Assembly: GCF_001874525.1 (NCBI RefSeq)
Contig: NZ_LKAQ01000005.1
Location: 119,925 to 183,924 of the forward strand
Source of the DNA: Pseudodesulfovibrio hydrargyri
GTDB lineage: Bacteria; Desulfobacterota; Desulfovibrionia; Desulfovibrionales; Desulfovibrionaceae
Reading direction: 5' to 3'
DNA: 64,000 nt
Shown piece by piece: positions 20,960 through 28,714 of the stretch; positions within the stretch are counted from its first letter, which is position 1; every line of letters starts with the position of its first letter. The notes below the pieces were generated by a model that worked only from the letters and a program-made list of their open reading frames with translations, did no database searches and was not told the DNA's origin. The position numbers and the translations under genes are program-made.

Positions 20960-22291
20960 ATGGAAAACGGAACCCTGAAGCCATACCGCCTGATCCCGCC
21001 CGTCACGGCCCTGCTCCTGCTCGGGGCGCATGGCCTGCGTTTGGGCGACTTCGGCCTGGCCGCCTCCCTGGCCCTCCTGGCCGGGCTGCTCTGCGCACGG
21101 CGAGCCTGGGCGCGCCCGGTGGCCGTGGCCGCGCTGCTGTGGGGCGGATTCGTCTGGGCGCGGGCCACGGTGGACTTCATCGCCTTTCGCCAGGCCTTCG
21201 ATCTGCCGTGGCAGCGGCTGGCCTGGATCATGGGCGGGGTCATCCTCATGGATGGCCTGGCCTTGATGGTCCTCCTCGGCCGGGGGCTCGACCGTTGGTT
21301 CGACCGCGACAGGGAGTGGGCCGTCCCCCGCGCGGCCATGTTCCTGCTCACCGTCTTCGGCCTGGTCATGGCCCGCGCCAAGGTGGATTTCCCCATCCTG
21401 CTGGCTGACCGCTATCTGCCCGGCTGGGGCTGGCTCGAAATCTTCCTGCTTGGCTGCTACGCCCAGTGGATCGGCTCGATGATGCGTACCCCCAAGGGGC
21501 ACAGGATGGTCCGGCCGCGCATCTGGGGGCTGTTCTCGGCCGTATTCTTCCTACAGCTCGCCCTGGGGCTTCTGGGCATGGACCGCATGCTCATGACCGG
21601 GACCCTGCATCTTCCGGTCCCGGCCTTGATCGCTGCCGGACCGGTCTTTCGCGGGGGAGGGTACTTCATGCTCGTTCTGTTTGGCGCGACCCTGCTCCTG
21701 GTCGGCCCGGCGTGGTGCAGCCATTTGTGCTATATAGGAGCCTGGGACGACGCCATGAGCCGTCTCGGACCGAGGCCCGCCCCGTCCAACGTCTTGCGTT
21801 CCCTGAGCCTCCTGGGCCGGGGAGCGACCCTGGTCCTGGCCGTGGGAGTGGCCTGGGGGTTGCGTGTCCTCGGCGTGCCGGGCGCGAGCGCCGTGCTCCT
21901 CGGAGCCGCCTTCGGACTCGTGGGCGTGGGCGTGATGGTGTTCGTGTCGCGCGGGCGGGGCATGATGGTCCACTGCACCGCCTTCTGCCCCATGGGGCTG
22001 GTCGGCAATGTCCTGGGGCGCATTTCGCCCTGGCGCATACGCATCGGCGCGGACTGCACCGGATGCGGGGCGTGCTTCTCCCGCTGCCGGTACAACGCCC
22101 TGGACGAGGGCAGGGTGGCCCTGGGCCGCCCGGCTCTGTCCTGCACCCTGTGCGGGGACTGCGTGTCGGCCTGCGCGCATGGGCGGATAGGCTATGTCTT
22201 TCCCGGTCTTTCCCGCGAAACCGCCCGGGCGGCGTTCATCGTCCTGGCGGTCAGCCTCCACGCCGTGTTTCTCGGTGTGGCCAGAATATAG
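20960..22291 (+). CDS. NapH/NosR-like membrane polyferredoxin
   Basis: Predicted membrane electron-transfer protein of 443 residues. About eight hydrophobic segments span residues 10-300 and 415-435. It carries WCSHLC near 255 and HCTAFCP near 341, the CxxxC(P) motifs of the NapH/CcoG/NosR group, then two [4Fe-4S] motifs, CTGCGACFSRC near 368 and CTLCGDCVSAC near 394. The ATG at 20960 was preferred to that at 20924 because the latter overlaps the operator. It is the first gene of a four-gene operon and probably feeds quinol-derived electrons to the downstream Fe-S proteins (inference). Confidence 0.82.
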   Translation: MENGTLKPYRLIPPVTALLLLGAHGLRLGDFGLAASLALLAGLLCARRAWARPVAVAALLWGGFVWARATVDFIAFRQAFDLPWQRLAWIMGGVILMDGLALMVLLGRGLDRWFDRDREWAVPRAAMFLLTVFGLVMARAKVDFPILLADRYLPGWGWLEIFLLGCYAQWIGSMMRTPKGHRMVRPRIWGLFSAVFFLQLALGLLGMDRMLMTGTLHLPVPALIAAGPVFRGGGYFMLVLFGATLLLVGPAWCSHLCYIGAWDDAMSRLGPRPAPSNVLRSLSLLGRGATLVLAVGVAWGLRVLGVPGASAVLLGAAFGLVGVGVMVFVSRGRGMMVHCTAFCPMGLVGNVLGRISPWRIRIGADCTGCGACFSRCRYNALDEGRVALGRPALSCTLCGDCVSACAHGRIGYVFPGLSRETARAAFIVLAVSLHAVFLGVARI

Positions 22292-22320
22292 AACTATAAG
22301 GAAAAAGAGAGGATAGAGAA

Positions 22321-23103
22321 ATGATACACCAGCGCAAGATGATCACCATCAACGAGGAACTGTGCAACGGCTGCGGCCAGTGCGTGCCCGCCTGCGCCGA
22401 AGGGGCCCTGGCCATCGTCGACGGCAAGGCCAAGTTGGTCAAGGAAATCTACTGCGACGGCCTGGGCGCGTGTCTGGGCGACTGCCCCACGGGCGCGCTC
22501 AAGGTGGAGGTCCGCGAGGCCGCCGATTTCGACCCCGAGGCCGTTACCGAGCACCTCAAGGCCCAGGGCCGCGAGGTCCCGGACCACATGCCCGCTCCCG
22601 AGTCCCTGCGGGTGAGCTCGCCCAAGCCTCCGGCGGGCGGCTGCCCCGGCGCGGCACTCAAGACCATGACCCCGTGCGGCCAGGCCAACATCCCCACGGC
22701 CCAGGCCGGCGGCTCGGCCCTGTCCCACTGGCCCGTGCAGCTGCGCCTGGTGCCGCCCAACGCCCCGTTCCTGAAGAATGCGGACCTGCTCCTGACAGCG
22801 GACTGCGTGCCCGTGGCCATGCCGAGTTACCACGGCGAGTACGTCCCGAACCGGGTGGTCCTCATGGGCTGCCCCAAGTTCGACAACCAGATGGAGTACG
22901 TGGACAAGCTGGCCGGGATCATCGCGGAAAACGATCTCAATTCCATCACCGTCATGGAGATGGAAGTGCCGTGCTGCTCGTCCATGAGCGTCATCCTGAA
23001 CGAGGCGGTCAAGCGCGCGGGCAAGGGAGTGCCCACGGAGCGCGTGACCGTGAGCCGTACCGGCGCCGTGCTGCGGACCGTGCCCCTGGAATTTGATGTT
23101 TAA
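22321..23103 (+). CDS. 4Fe-4S ferredoxin-like protein (FrdX-like)
   Basis: A 260-residue soluble protein. The first cluster motif, CNGCGQCVPAC near residue 15, is complete. The second, CDGLGACLGDC near 43, lacks one cysteine of the usual CxxC, so it may hold an altered or no cluster. The rest (about 80-260) is a conserved domain with MGCPKFD and EVPCCSSM, whose cysteines could bind a further cofactor. Similar proteins follow hcp in Desulfovibrio and are called FrdX; hcp itself is not in this window. It starts 29 bases after the polyferredoxin. Confidence 0.75.
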   Translation: MIHQRKMITINEELCNGCGQCVPACAEGALAIVDGKAKLVKEIYCDGLGACLGDCPTGALKVEVREAADFDPEAVTEHLKAQGREVPDHMPAPESLRVSSPKPPAGGCPGAALKTMTPCGQANIPTAQAGGSALSHWPVQLRLVPPNAPFLKNADLLLTADCVPVAMPSYHGEYVPNRVVLMGCPKFDNQMEYVDKLAGIIAENDLNSITVMEMEVPCCSSMSVILNEAVKRAGKGVPTERVTVSRTGAVLRTVPLEFDV

Positions 23104-23113
23104 GGAGTAGTCT

Positions 23114-23431
23114 ATGAAGAAGATTGAATTATTCGAAGTCCATGGATTCAAGGATTTGACCTTCTCGAACTATCTGGTACACGAGTCCGAGTTCATGAAG
23201 GTGATCAATTTCAACTTCCGGGCCGGGCAGAAGCTGCCCGTGCACTCCCATGACCTGGAAGGGGAGTTGACCTTGACCATCCTCGAGGGCGAGGGCGAGT
23301 TTCTGGGCGCGGACGGCGCGTCCATGCCCGCCCGCCCCGGCGACGTCCTGGTCTCCGAGATCGCCGAACCCCACGGCGTCCGAGCGATCACCGACATGCG
23401 GGTCCTCGTAACCATAGCCCCCCCGATCTGA
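23114..23431 (+). CDS. cupin-domain protein
   Basis: A 105-residue single cupin. Motif 1 is LPVHSHDLEGELTLTILEGEG (metal ligands His, His, Glu) and motif 2 is PGDVLVSEIAEPHGVRA with its His. It could sense or bind a small ligand or metal; no substrate can be read. AAGGAG stands before the ATG, and it lies 10 bases after the ferredoxin gene and one base before the siroheme gene, so it belongs to this operon. Confidence 0.85.
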   Translation: MKKIELFEVHGFKDLTFSNYLVHESEFMKVINFNFRAGQKLPVHSHDLEGELTLTILEGEGEFLGADGASMPARPGDVLVSEIAEPHGVRAITDMRVLVTIAPPI

Positions 23432-23432
23432 T

Positions 23433-24101
23433 ATGGATATTAAAGAATACATCGACACGCTGCCCAAGAAGGCCGCCCGCCCGCGTCCGGACGGCACCTA
23501 CACCGTGCTTCCGCGCATGCGCCACGGCAAACTGGACGCCGCCCGGCTGGCCGTCATCAGCCGGGTGGTGGAGGCCAACAACCTGCCCGGCATACGCATC
23601 ACCGCCGGACAGCAGGTGCTCATCGACGGCGTTTCCGAAGACCGGCTCAAGGCCGTGGTCGAGGCGTTGGGCGAAGTGGGCCCCGCCTACAAACATAACG
23701 CCCAGGGATGCCTCGGCACCGGCGGGTGCAAGCTCGGTCAGCAGGATTCCCGGGCCGCGGCCGCGCGGCTGTCCGAGCTGCTCGAAACCTTCGACATGCC
23801 GTGCAAGGTCAAGGCCGGTGTCTCCGGCTGCCCCATGTGCTGCGCCGAATCCATGGCCCGTGACGTGGGGCTTTTCGGCAAGAAGGGCGGCTGGACCGTG
23901 TCCTTTGGCGGCAACGCGGGCAAGCGCGTGCGCTGCGGGGACATCCTGGCCGAGAACGTGTCCGGGGACGAGGCCTTTGCCATCATCGCCAAGGCCCTGG
24001 CCTTTTACGCCGACAACGCCAAGAAGAAGGAACGGACCGCCCGGTTCGTGGAACGGGTCGGCCTCGACGCGCTCAAGCGGGCCGCGCTCGGCGAGGACTG
24101 A
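23433..24101 (+). CDS. small siroheme [4Fe-4S] sulfite/nitrite reductase-like protein
   Basis: A 222-residue protein of the nitrite/sulfite reductase half-domain type. The N-terminal ferredoxin-like part (about 1-70) is followed by the siroheme-cluster motifs GCLGTGGC near residue 92 and SGCPMCCAES near 132, which keep C-X5-C and C-X3-C spacing. Its size matches the monomeric low-spin assimilatory-type sulfite reductase of D. vulgaris (about 27 kDa). In this setting it may reduce sulfite, nitrite or NO. It is translationally coupled to the cupin gene. Confidence 0.8.
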   Translation: MDIKEYIDTLPKKAARPRPDGTYTVLPRMRHGKLDAARLAVISRVVEANNLPGIRITAGQQVLIDGVSEDRLKAVVEALGEVGPAYKHNAQGCLGTGGCKLGQQDSRAAAARLSELLETFDMPCKVKAGVSGCPMCCAESMARDVGLFGKKGGWTVSFGGNAGKRVRCGDILAENVSGDEAFAIIAKALAFYADNAKKKERTARFVERVGLDALKRAALGED

Positions 24102-24116
24102 TCGCGGAAGAGTGGA

Positions 24117-24168
24117 GGCTGTCACACCGGAGGATATCGCCATAAGGCGATTTCGCGATGTGGCAGCC
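24117..24168. terminator. nested convergent hairpin
   Basis: GGCTGTCACA (24117-24126) pairs with TGTGGCAGCC (24159-24168), and inside it ATCGCC/GGCGAT (24136-24141, 24146-24151) forms a second stem. It lies between the convergent siroheme and sigma-54 activator genes and probably ends both, although T-runs are short. Confidence 0.65.
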
Positions 24169-24201
24169 CCCTCCCGAATCGTCGTTTTCGCCCCGAGGGC
24201 G

Positions 24202-26289
24202 TCAGCACTGGCGGAAGGACTCCAGGGACAGGCCGTGGCGTCGGATGTGCGCGTAGAGCGTGACGCGGGATACGCCGATCTTTTTCGCCGCCGCCTGGAC
24301 GTTGCCTTTGGTGGTATGCAGGGCGTCGAAGAGTCGCTGTTTGTCCATTGCCGTTCTGTCTGCGGCCCTGGCGGGCATGGCTTCGTGCTTCCTGTCGCCG
24401 TATTCGGGATTCGGCGCCATCGGATGGGCCGGCTGGCCCGGGCGACGGAGTTCGGGCAGCATATCTTCGCTGATGACAGGGCCGTCCGCCATGACCGCCG
24501 TGCGTTCGATCAGGTTTTCCAGTTCCCGGATGTTCCCCGGCCAAACGTATTCCTCAAGGCGGCGCATGGCCCCGGGCGTGAAGCCCGTCAGTTCCTTGCC
24601 GAGGGATCGGGCCATTTTTCCGAGGAAGAATTCCGCAAGCAGGCGGACGTCGCCTTCGCGCCGCCGCAACGGCGGGACATCGATGACCAGCACGTTGAGC
24701 CGGTAATACAGGTCGTGGCGGAATGTCCCGTTTTCCACGCTCTCGGCGAGATTACGATGGGTCGCCGCCACCACGCGGACATCCACCCGGCGCGACCTCT
24801 TGCCGCCGACGCGGGTCACTTCCCCCTCCTGCAGGACGCGGAGCAGGCTGGCCTGGGTGGCCAGCGGCATGTCGCCGATTTCATCGAGAAACAGGGTGCC
24901 CCCGTCGGCGAGTTCGAATTTGCCCGGTGCCCCTTGGCGCGCCGCCCCGGTGAAGGCCCCGGCCTCGTAGCCGAAGAGTTCGCTCTGCACCAGATCGCGA
25001 GGGATGGCACCGCAGTTGATGACGATGAACGGTTGTTGATTTCTGGCGCTGGTATTGTGTATCGCCTGGGCGAACAGTTCCTTGCCCACGCCGCTTTCGC
25101 CGAGAATCAGCGTGGTCATGGAGTTTTCGCTGGCTTTTTGGGCCAGCCTGATGGATTTGCGGGTTGGCTGGGCGTCGCCGAGGATGTCGGAGAAGCGGTA
25201 GATCGCCTTGGCCCGGGTCATCCGGTTGGTCAGTTGGTTTACCCTGCGGCTCTCCCGGAGGGTCAGACAGAGGCCGCCCTCGGGAACGGGGGAGGAGGAA
25301 TACAGGCACTGCAACGGGGTGCCGTTGGCCAGTTGCAGGGTACATTCACTGTCCCTGGTTTGTTCGCCGTACCTGGGGAACAGACCCGCATCCACGGACT
25401 CGGCCACTTCGGAGAGATGCCTGCCCGTCACGTCGCCGGTGACGTGGAACAGCCGCTTGGCGTACTTGTTCATCATCCGAATGCCGCCGGCGTCGTCCAG
25501 GACGACCACTGCCTCGCCGAGGATGTCCATGACGGTCCTCGTCTCCTGCAGCAGATGCTTCAAACGCATTTGTTCGGTGACCGCCTTGGCCGCGGCGATG
25601 ACCAGACCGAAGGCGTGGTGGTTGAAGCTGTCCCGTTCCATGGTCATGGAGAGCGTGCCGACCAGGTTGTTGCGGTGGTCGAAGATCGGCGCTGCCGAGC
25701 AGGACCAGCCATCAAAGTACGAGTTGTAGTGTTCGCAGCCGAGCACGCAGGTCGCCTGTCGCTCCACCCGGCAGATTCCCATGGCGGTAGTCCCTTCGAT
25801 GGCCTCGCCGCAGACCAGCCCCCTCATGGGGCTGGTGGCGCCGCGCCCGAAGCCGAGTCCGTCGCCCAATGTATGGATATAAACCCCGTTGGTGTCCGTC
25901 AGGATAATGCAGTTGCTGGTGGGCTGGATGTTGCTGAGCAACTCCTCCATGACCGGTCCGGCGGTGGAGAGGAGAAACTCGTTGCGCTTGAGGATGCGCT
26001 CCATTTCCGTATTGCTCAAGTGCACCGAAGGCAGCCCCGAGATGGGGGCGTTGCCTTCGCGGGACCGGTTCCAGGAGCGGAGCACATGTGGCCGGATCAG
26101 TGAAGGATCGATTTCGCTTCCGGTATGAAAGGCCGACCGAGCCTCATGAATCTTTTTCCATAAAAGGGCGTGTGACACGCCGGGAGAAGTGAATTCGCTG
26201 TAACAGTCCTTCTGGTTCGACCTTTCAAAAGGGACCAGGAGCTCGTCTTCGTATCGCCTGCGATCGCCTTTGGAAGCAGAGACATGCAT
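24202..26289 (-). CDS. sigma-54-dependent activator, AcoR-like
   Basis: Enhancer-binding activator of 695 residues. The N-terminus holds a GAF-type region (about 75-210), then a PAS domain (about 225-325). The AAA+ domain (about 355-590) has Walker A GESGVGKE, the sigma-54-contacting GAFTGA loop and FLDEIGD Walker B. A Fis-type HTH ([24 protein letters not shown]) closes it. The ATG at 26289 was chosen for its GAGGAGG site; ATG 26382 or TTG 26406 would add 31 or 39 residues but lack one. AcoR relatives control acetoin or alcohol use. The probable target is the sigma-54 promoter of the aldehyde oxidoreductase 5 kb upstream. Confidence 0.85.
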   Translation of the reverse strand: MHVSASKGDRRRYEDELLVPFERSNQKDCYSEFTSPGVSHALLWKKIHEARSAFHTGSEIDPSLIRPHVLRSWNRSREGNAPISGLPSVHLSNTEMERILKRNEFLLSTAGPVMEELLSNIQPTSNCIILTDTNGVYIHTLGDGLGFGRGATSPMRGLVCGEAIEGTTAMGICRVERQATCVLGCEHYNSYFDGWSCSAAPIFDHRNNLVGTLSMTMERDSFNHHAFGLVIAAAKAVTEQMRLKHLLQETRTVMDILGEAVVVLDDAGGIRMMNKYAKRLFHVTGDVTGRHLSEVAESVDAGLFPRYGEQTRDSECTLQLANGTPLQCLYSSSPVPEGGLCLTLRESRRVNQLTNRMTRAKAIYRFSDILGDAQPTRKSIRLAQKASENSMTTLILGESGVGKELFAQAIHNTSARNQQPFIVINCGAIPRDLVQSELFGYEAGAFTGAARQGAPGKFELADGGTLFLDEIGDMPLATQASLLRVLQEGEVTRVGGKRSRRVDVRVVAATHRNLAESVENGTFRHDLYYRLNVLVIDVPPLRRREGDVRLLAEFFLGKMARSLGKELTGFTPGAMRRLEEYVWPGNIRELENLIERTAVMADGPVISEDMLPELRRPGQPAHPMAPNPEYGDRKHEAMPARAADRTAMDKQRLFDALHTTKGNVQAAAKKIGVSRVTLYAHIRRHGLSLESFRQC

Positions 26290-26464
26290 GACCCCCTCCT
26301 CGTTGGGTTTTCCAAAGATCAGCCAATCCTCCGCAAGAGGCCCGCCGCTTGACCTCAAGAATTGGTTTTTCGGACCCAGCATAACTGTAAAAAGTTTTGG
26401 ATACAAGCCGATACGGGATTAAGCCGGAGTGCATGCGGCGCGCCAGTCACTGGATAGCCGTGAA

Positions 26465-26511
26465 GGGTCGGCATCGCGGTCCGCCAGGCGATGGCGTCGC
26501 GATGCCGACCC
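26465..26511. repeat. 14-bp inverted repeat
   Basis: GGGTCGGCATCGCG (26465-26478) and its exact complement CGCGATGCCGACCC (26498-26511) flank a 19-base loop. It follows the membrane-protein gene and precedes the activator gene. There is no T-run, so it may stabilise mRNA 3' ends or attenuate read-through rather than terminate. Confidence 0.55.
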
Positions 26512-26528
26512 TCGGGGCAGTGACCGAA

Positions 26529-27230
26529 TCATGCCGTGGCTTCGTTCCTTTTGAGGCTCGCCAGGGCGAGAATGACGCCCAGGACTATGCCCAGCGCGGC
26601 GGCGAAGAGTACACGCAATTCGGGAGGGAGCAGGAAGGTGATGGTGTGCGCTGGTATCCAGAAGAAAGGAATGGTTTTTTTGAATACGAATCCCCAGACC
26701 ATGTTCCAGTCTATGTCGCCCAGCAGTTTGCTGATGTGTATGGGGGAGAAAAAGCCCAACAGGGAGCCGCCGGTCTTTTCGATGTGCATGGACACCACTC
26801 CGTGCGCAAGCATGAACAGGGGAGCGAACAGGATGTTCATCAATGCGCTGATGGAGAAGGCCAGCCCAAGGCGGGTCGCGAAGTCCCCGTCGGCGAGCGC
26901 GTCGGGAGGGAGCGAGAACCCGAGTCCCATGAGGAAATTCGGCGTTCCCGTGGCGTAGACGATGAAGGCGGTATGAATGACCAGGCCGATGCTTCCCCAG
27001 ACGAGGCATCGCGGCATCAGGCCGAATGTCCGGTGGGTATAGCGTTTCGTGGCTATGCGCAGGGCGACCATTTCGCCGAGGGTGCCGAGGATGGCGAATT
27101 TGAGGAAGCTCATGATAAACGGGTGCGCCTCGGCGAACCCGCCCAATGCGGGCACGGCATCCGGCACCGCGGTGAACAGTAAAATGGCCGATACGACGGC
27201 TGCTGCGGCGATGAGGTCGGTGAATTTCAT
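26529..27230 (-). CDS. Mpv17/PMP22-like integral membrane protein
   Basis: A 233-residue protein with about five membrane segments (near 5-25, 38-58, 76-100, 122-147 and 182-225). The C-terminal part WNMVWGFVFKKTIPFFWIPAHTITFLLPPELRVL resembles the W..WP..(N)F..VP...R signature of the Mpv17 family. The resemblance is partial, so the family call is tentative. AAGGAG precedes the ATG. It lies between the activator and the alcohol dehydrogenase on the same strand and could move or shield a substrate or product of the oxidation module (inference). Confidence 0.65.
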   Translation of the reverse strand: MKFTDLIAAAAVVSAILLFTAVPDAVPALGGFAEAHPFIMSFLKFAILGTLGEMVALRIATKRYTHRTFGLMPRCLVWGSIGLVIHTAFIVYATGTPNFLMGLGFSLPPDALADGDFATRLGLAFSISALMNILFAPLFMLAHGVVSMHIEKTGGSLLGFFSPIHISKLLGDIDWNMVWGFVFKKTIPFFWIPAHTITFLLPPELRVLFAAALGIVLGVILALASLKRNEATA

Positions 27231-27300
27231 CTTTTTGGTCTCCTTCGGAAAAGCTTTTCACGGAGAGGGGAGGCCGGGCTGCTTGTCCCGTGCATGTCGC

Positions 27301-27391
27301 GGAACGGACGTCCGTTCCCGCAGGGAGCCGCCATCGGAATGAAAGGGGGCCCGCGTTCGCGGCTTGGCCAAGCGGGCCCGCCCTTCATTCC
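27301..27391. repeat. 18-bp palindrome and long hairpin downstream of the alcohol dehydrogenase
   Basis: GGAACGGACGTCCGTTCC (27301-27318) is a perfect 18-bp palindrome. Next to it, GGAATGAAAGGGGGCCCGC (27336-27354) pairs with GCGGGCCCGCCCTTCATTCC (27372-27391). The long hairpin probably ends the mop-adh transcript. The palindrome could be a binding site for the following gene. Nothing else is seen in the 214 bases between the two genes. Confidence 0.6.
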
Positions 27392-27444
27392 TTGCCGGAC
27401 AGGGCAGTTACTGATTGTATCCCCGCGTTAAGGAACCGGAGTGC

Positions 27445-28608
27445 CTACCAGCACCTGTTATACAGTCCCACGACGTCCTGCAGGTTCGGCACCCTCGGGG
27501 TGGTCACGGTGGAGACCTCGTTGAGCGCGTCCTTGGACATGGGTTCGATATCCTTGGTATCGACCGTGGTCCCCATCATCGTGGCCACCTGGGTGATGGT
27601 CCTGGGGATGCCCACCAGATCGTTGAGCCGCTGGATCGCTTCCACGCCCGCGTCTTCCGGGTTGTTCCCGAGTTCGGTCATTCCGCTCAACCGGGCGATC
27701 TTGGCCATCTTTTCACGACAGACGACCTTGTTGTAATCCAGCACCGTGGGCAGGCAGACCGCGTTGGCGAAGCCGTGGGCGAAATGGTAGAAGGCGCTCA
27801 GGGGATGGGCCATGGAGTGGACCAGTCCCAGCCCCGCATTGCTGAAGGCGATGCCCGCCATGGTCTGGGCGTAGGCCATTTTTTCCCGCGCCTCCATGTC
27901 GTTGCCGTTGCCCACGGCCCTTCCCAGGTACTGGAAAATCAGCTCGATGGCTCCCAGGGCCAGGGCGTTGGTGTATTCCATCGCGCCGATGGACAGATAC
28001 GCCTCGACGGCGTGGGTCATGGCGTCCATGCCGGTGGAGGCGGTGATGGCCGGAGGCAGGCCGACCATGAGCATGGGGTCGATGACGGCCACATTGGGCA
28101 GCAACCGCCCGTCGAGAATGACCATTTTCCAGGGATGATCGTCCCGGGTGTTGGTGATGATCGCGGCGCAGGTGGACTCGGAGCCGGTCCCGGCCGTGGT
28201 GGGGATGGCTATGTAAAAGGGCAGGGGGGCCTTGAGCAGGCCCATGCCCCGGTAGCTTTCGATGGGGGCGCCGCTGGTGGCCAGGATTCCGCAGGCCTTG
28301 GCCGCGTCCATGGAACTGCCGCCGCCAAGCCCGATCAGGCAGTCGCACCCTTCCTTTTGGTACAGGCTGAACGAGTCTTCGGCATTCCGTTCGTTGGGAT
28401 TGGGTACGGTCTCGTCGTAGACCGCATAGGCGATGCCCTCGCTCTCCAGAACATCCGTCACCTTCTTGACCAGGCCGACTTTGACAACCCCCTTGTCCGT
28501 AACGATCAACGGTTTCTTCAAGCCCTGCATCTTGATGGATTCAGGAACCTTGCCGAGTGCGTCGACGCCGGTGAAGATCATGTTGGCCAGTTGAAACGCA
28601 GTAATCAT
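27445..28608 (-). CDS. iron-containing alcohol dehydrogenase
   Basis: NAD-dependent type III alcohol dehydrogenase of 387 residues. It has GLGGGSSMDAAK near 95, the PTTAGTGSE motif near 138, and iron-ligand regions DAMTHAVEAYLS near 194, HSMAHPLSAFYHFAHGFANAV near 260. The start at 28608 (MITAFQL) has GAGG six bases upstream; the ATG at 28620 has no such site. It lies 106 bases after mop on the same strand. Together they would oxidise an alcohol to the aldehyde and then to the acid; the actual alcohol is unknown. Confidence 0.9.
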   Translation of the reverse strand: MITAFQLANMIFTGVDALGKVPESIKMQGLKKPLIVTDKGVVKVGLVKKVTDVLESEGIAYAVYDETVPNPNERNAEDSFSLYQKEGCDCLIGLGGGSSMDAAKACGILATSGAPIESYRGMGLLKAPLPFYIAIPTTAGTGSESTCAAIITNTRDDHPWKMVILDGRLLPNVAVIDPMLMVGLPPAITASTGMDAMTHAVEAYLSIGAMEYTNALALGAIELIFQYLGRAVGNGNDMEAREKMAYAQTMAGIAFSNAGLGLVHSMAHPLSAFYHFAHGFANAVCLPTVLDYNKVVCREKMAKIARLSGMTELGNNPEDAGVEAIQRLNDLVGIPRTITQVATMMGTTVDTKDIEPMSKDALNEVSTVTTPRVPNLQDVVGLYNRCW

Positions 28609-28714
28609 AGCTTGCCTCATGGTGTTAAAGGATTACGTACTCGTGGTTCATGGGCGATCGGTCATCCGGCTCGGCCTGCGCGTTGCCCGGCGGACGGCGC
28701 GCGGGGAGCCCCCC

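Noticed and set aside
23818..26103. 761-codon plus-strand open frame across the siroheme gene end and the sigma-54 activator
   Set aside because: It is a shadow frame that crosses a convergent hairpin; both real genes show clear motifs in other frames.
26465..27391. Inverted repeats as insertion-sequence ends
   Set aside because: No transposase frame or target duplication accompanies them; they sit at gene ends as transcript hairpins do.
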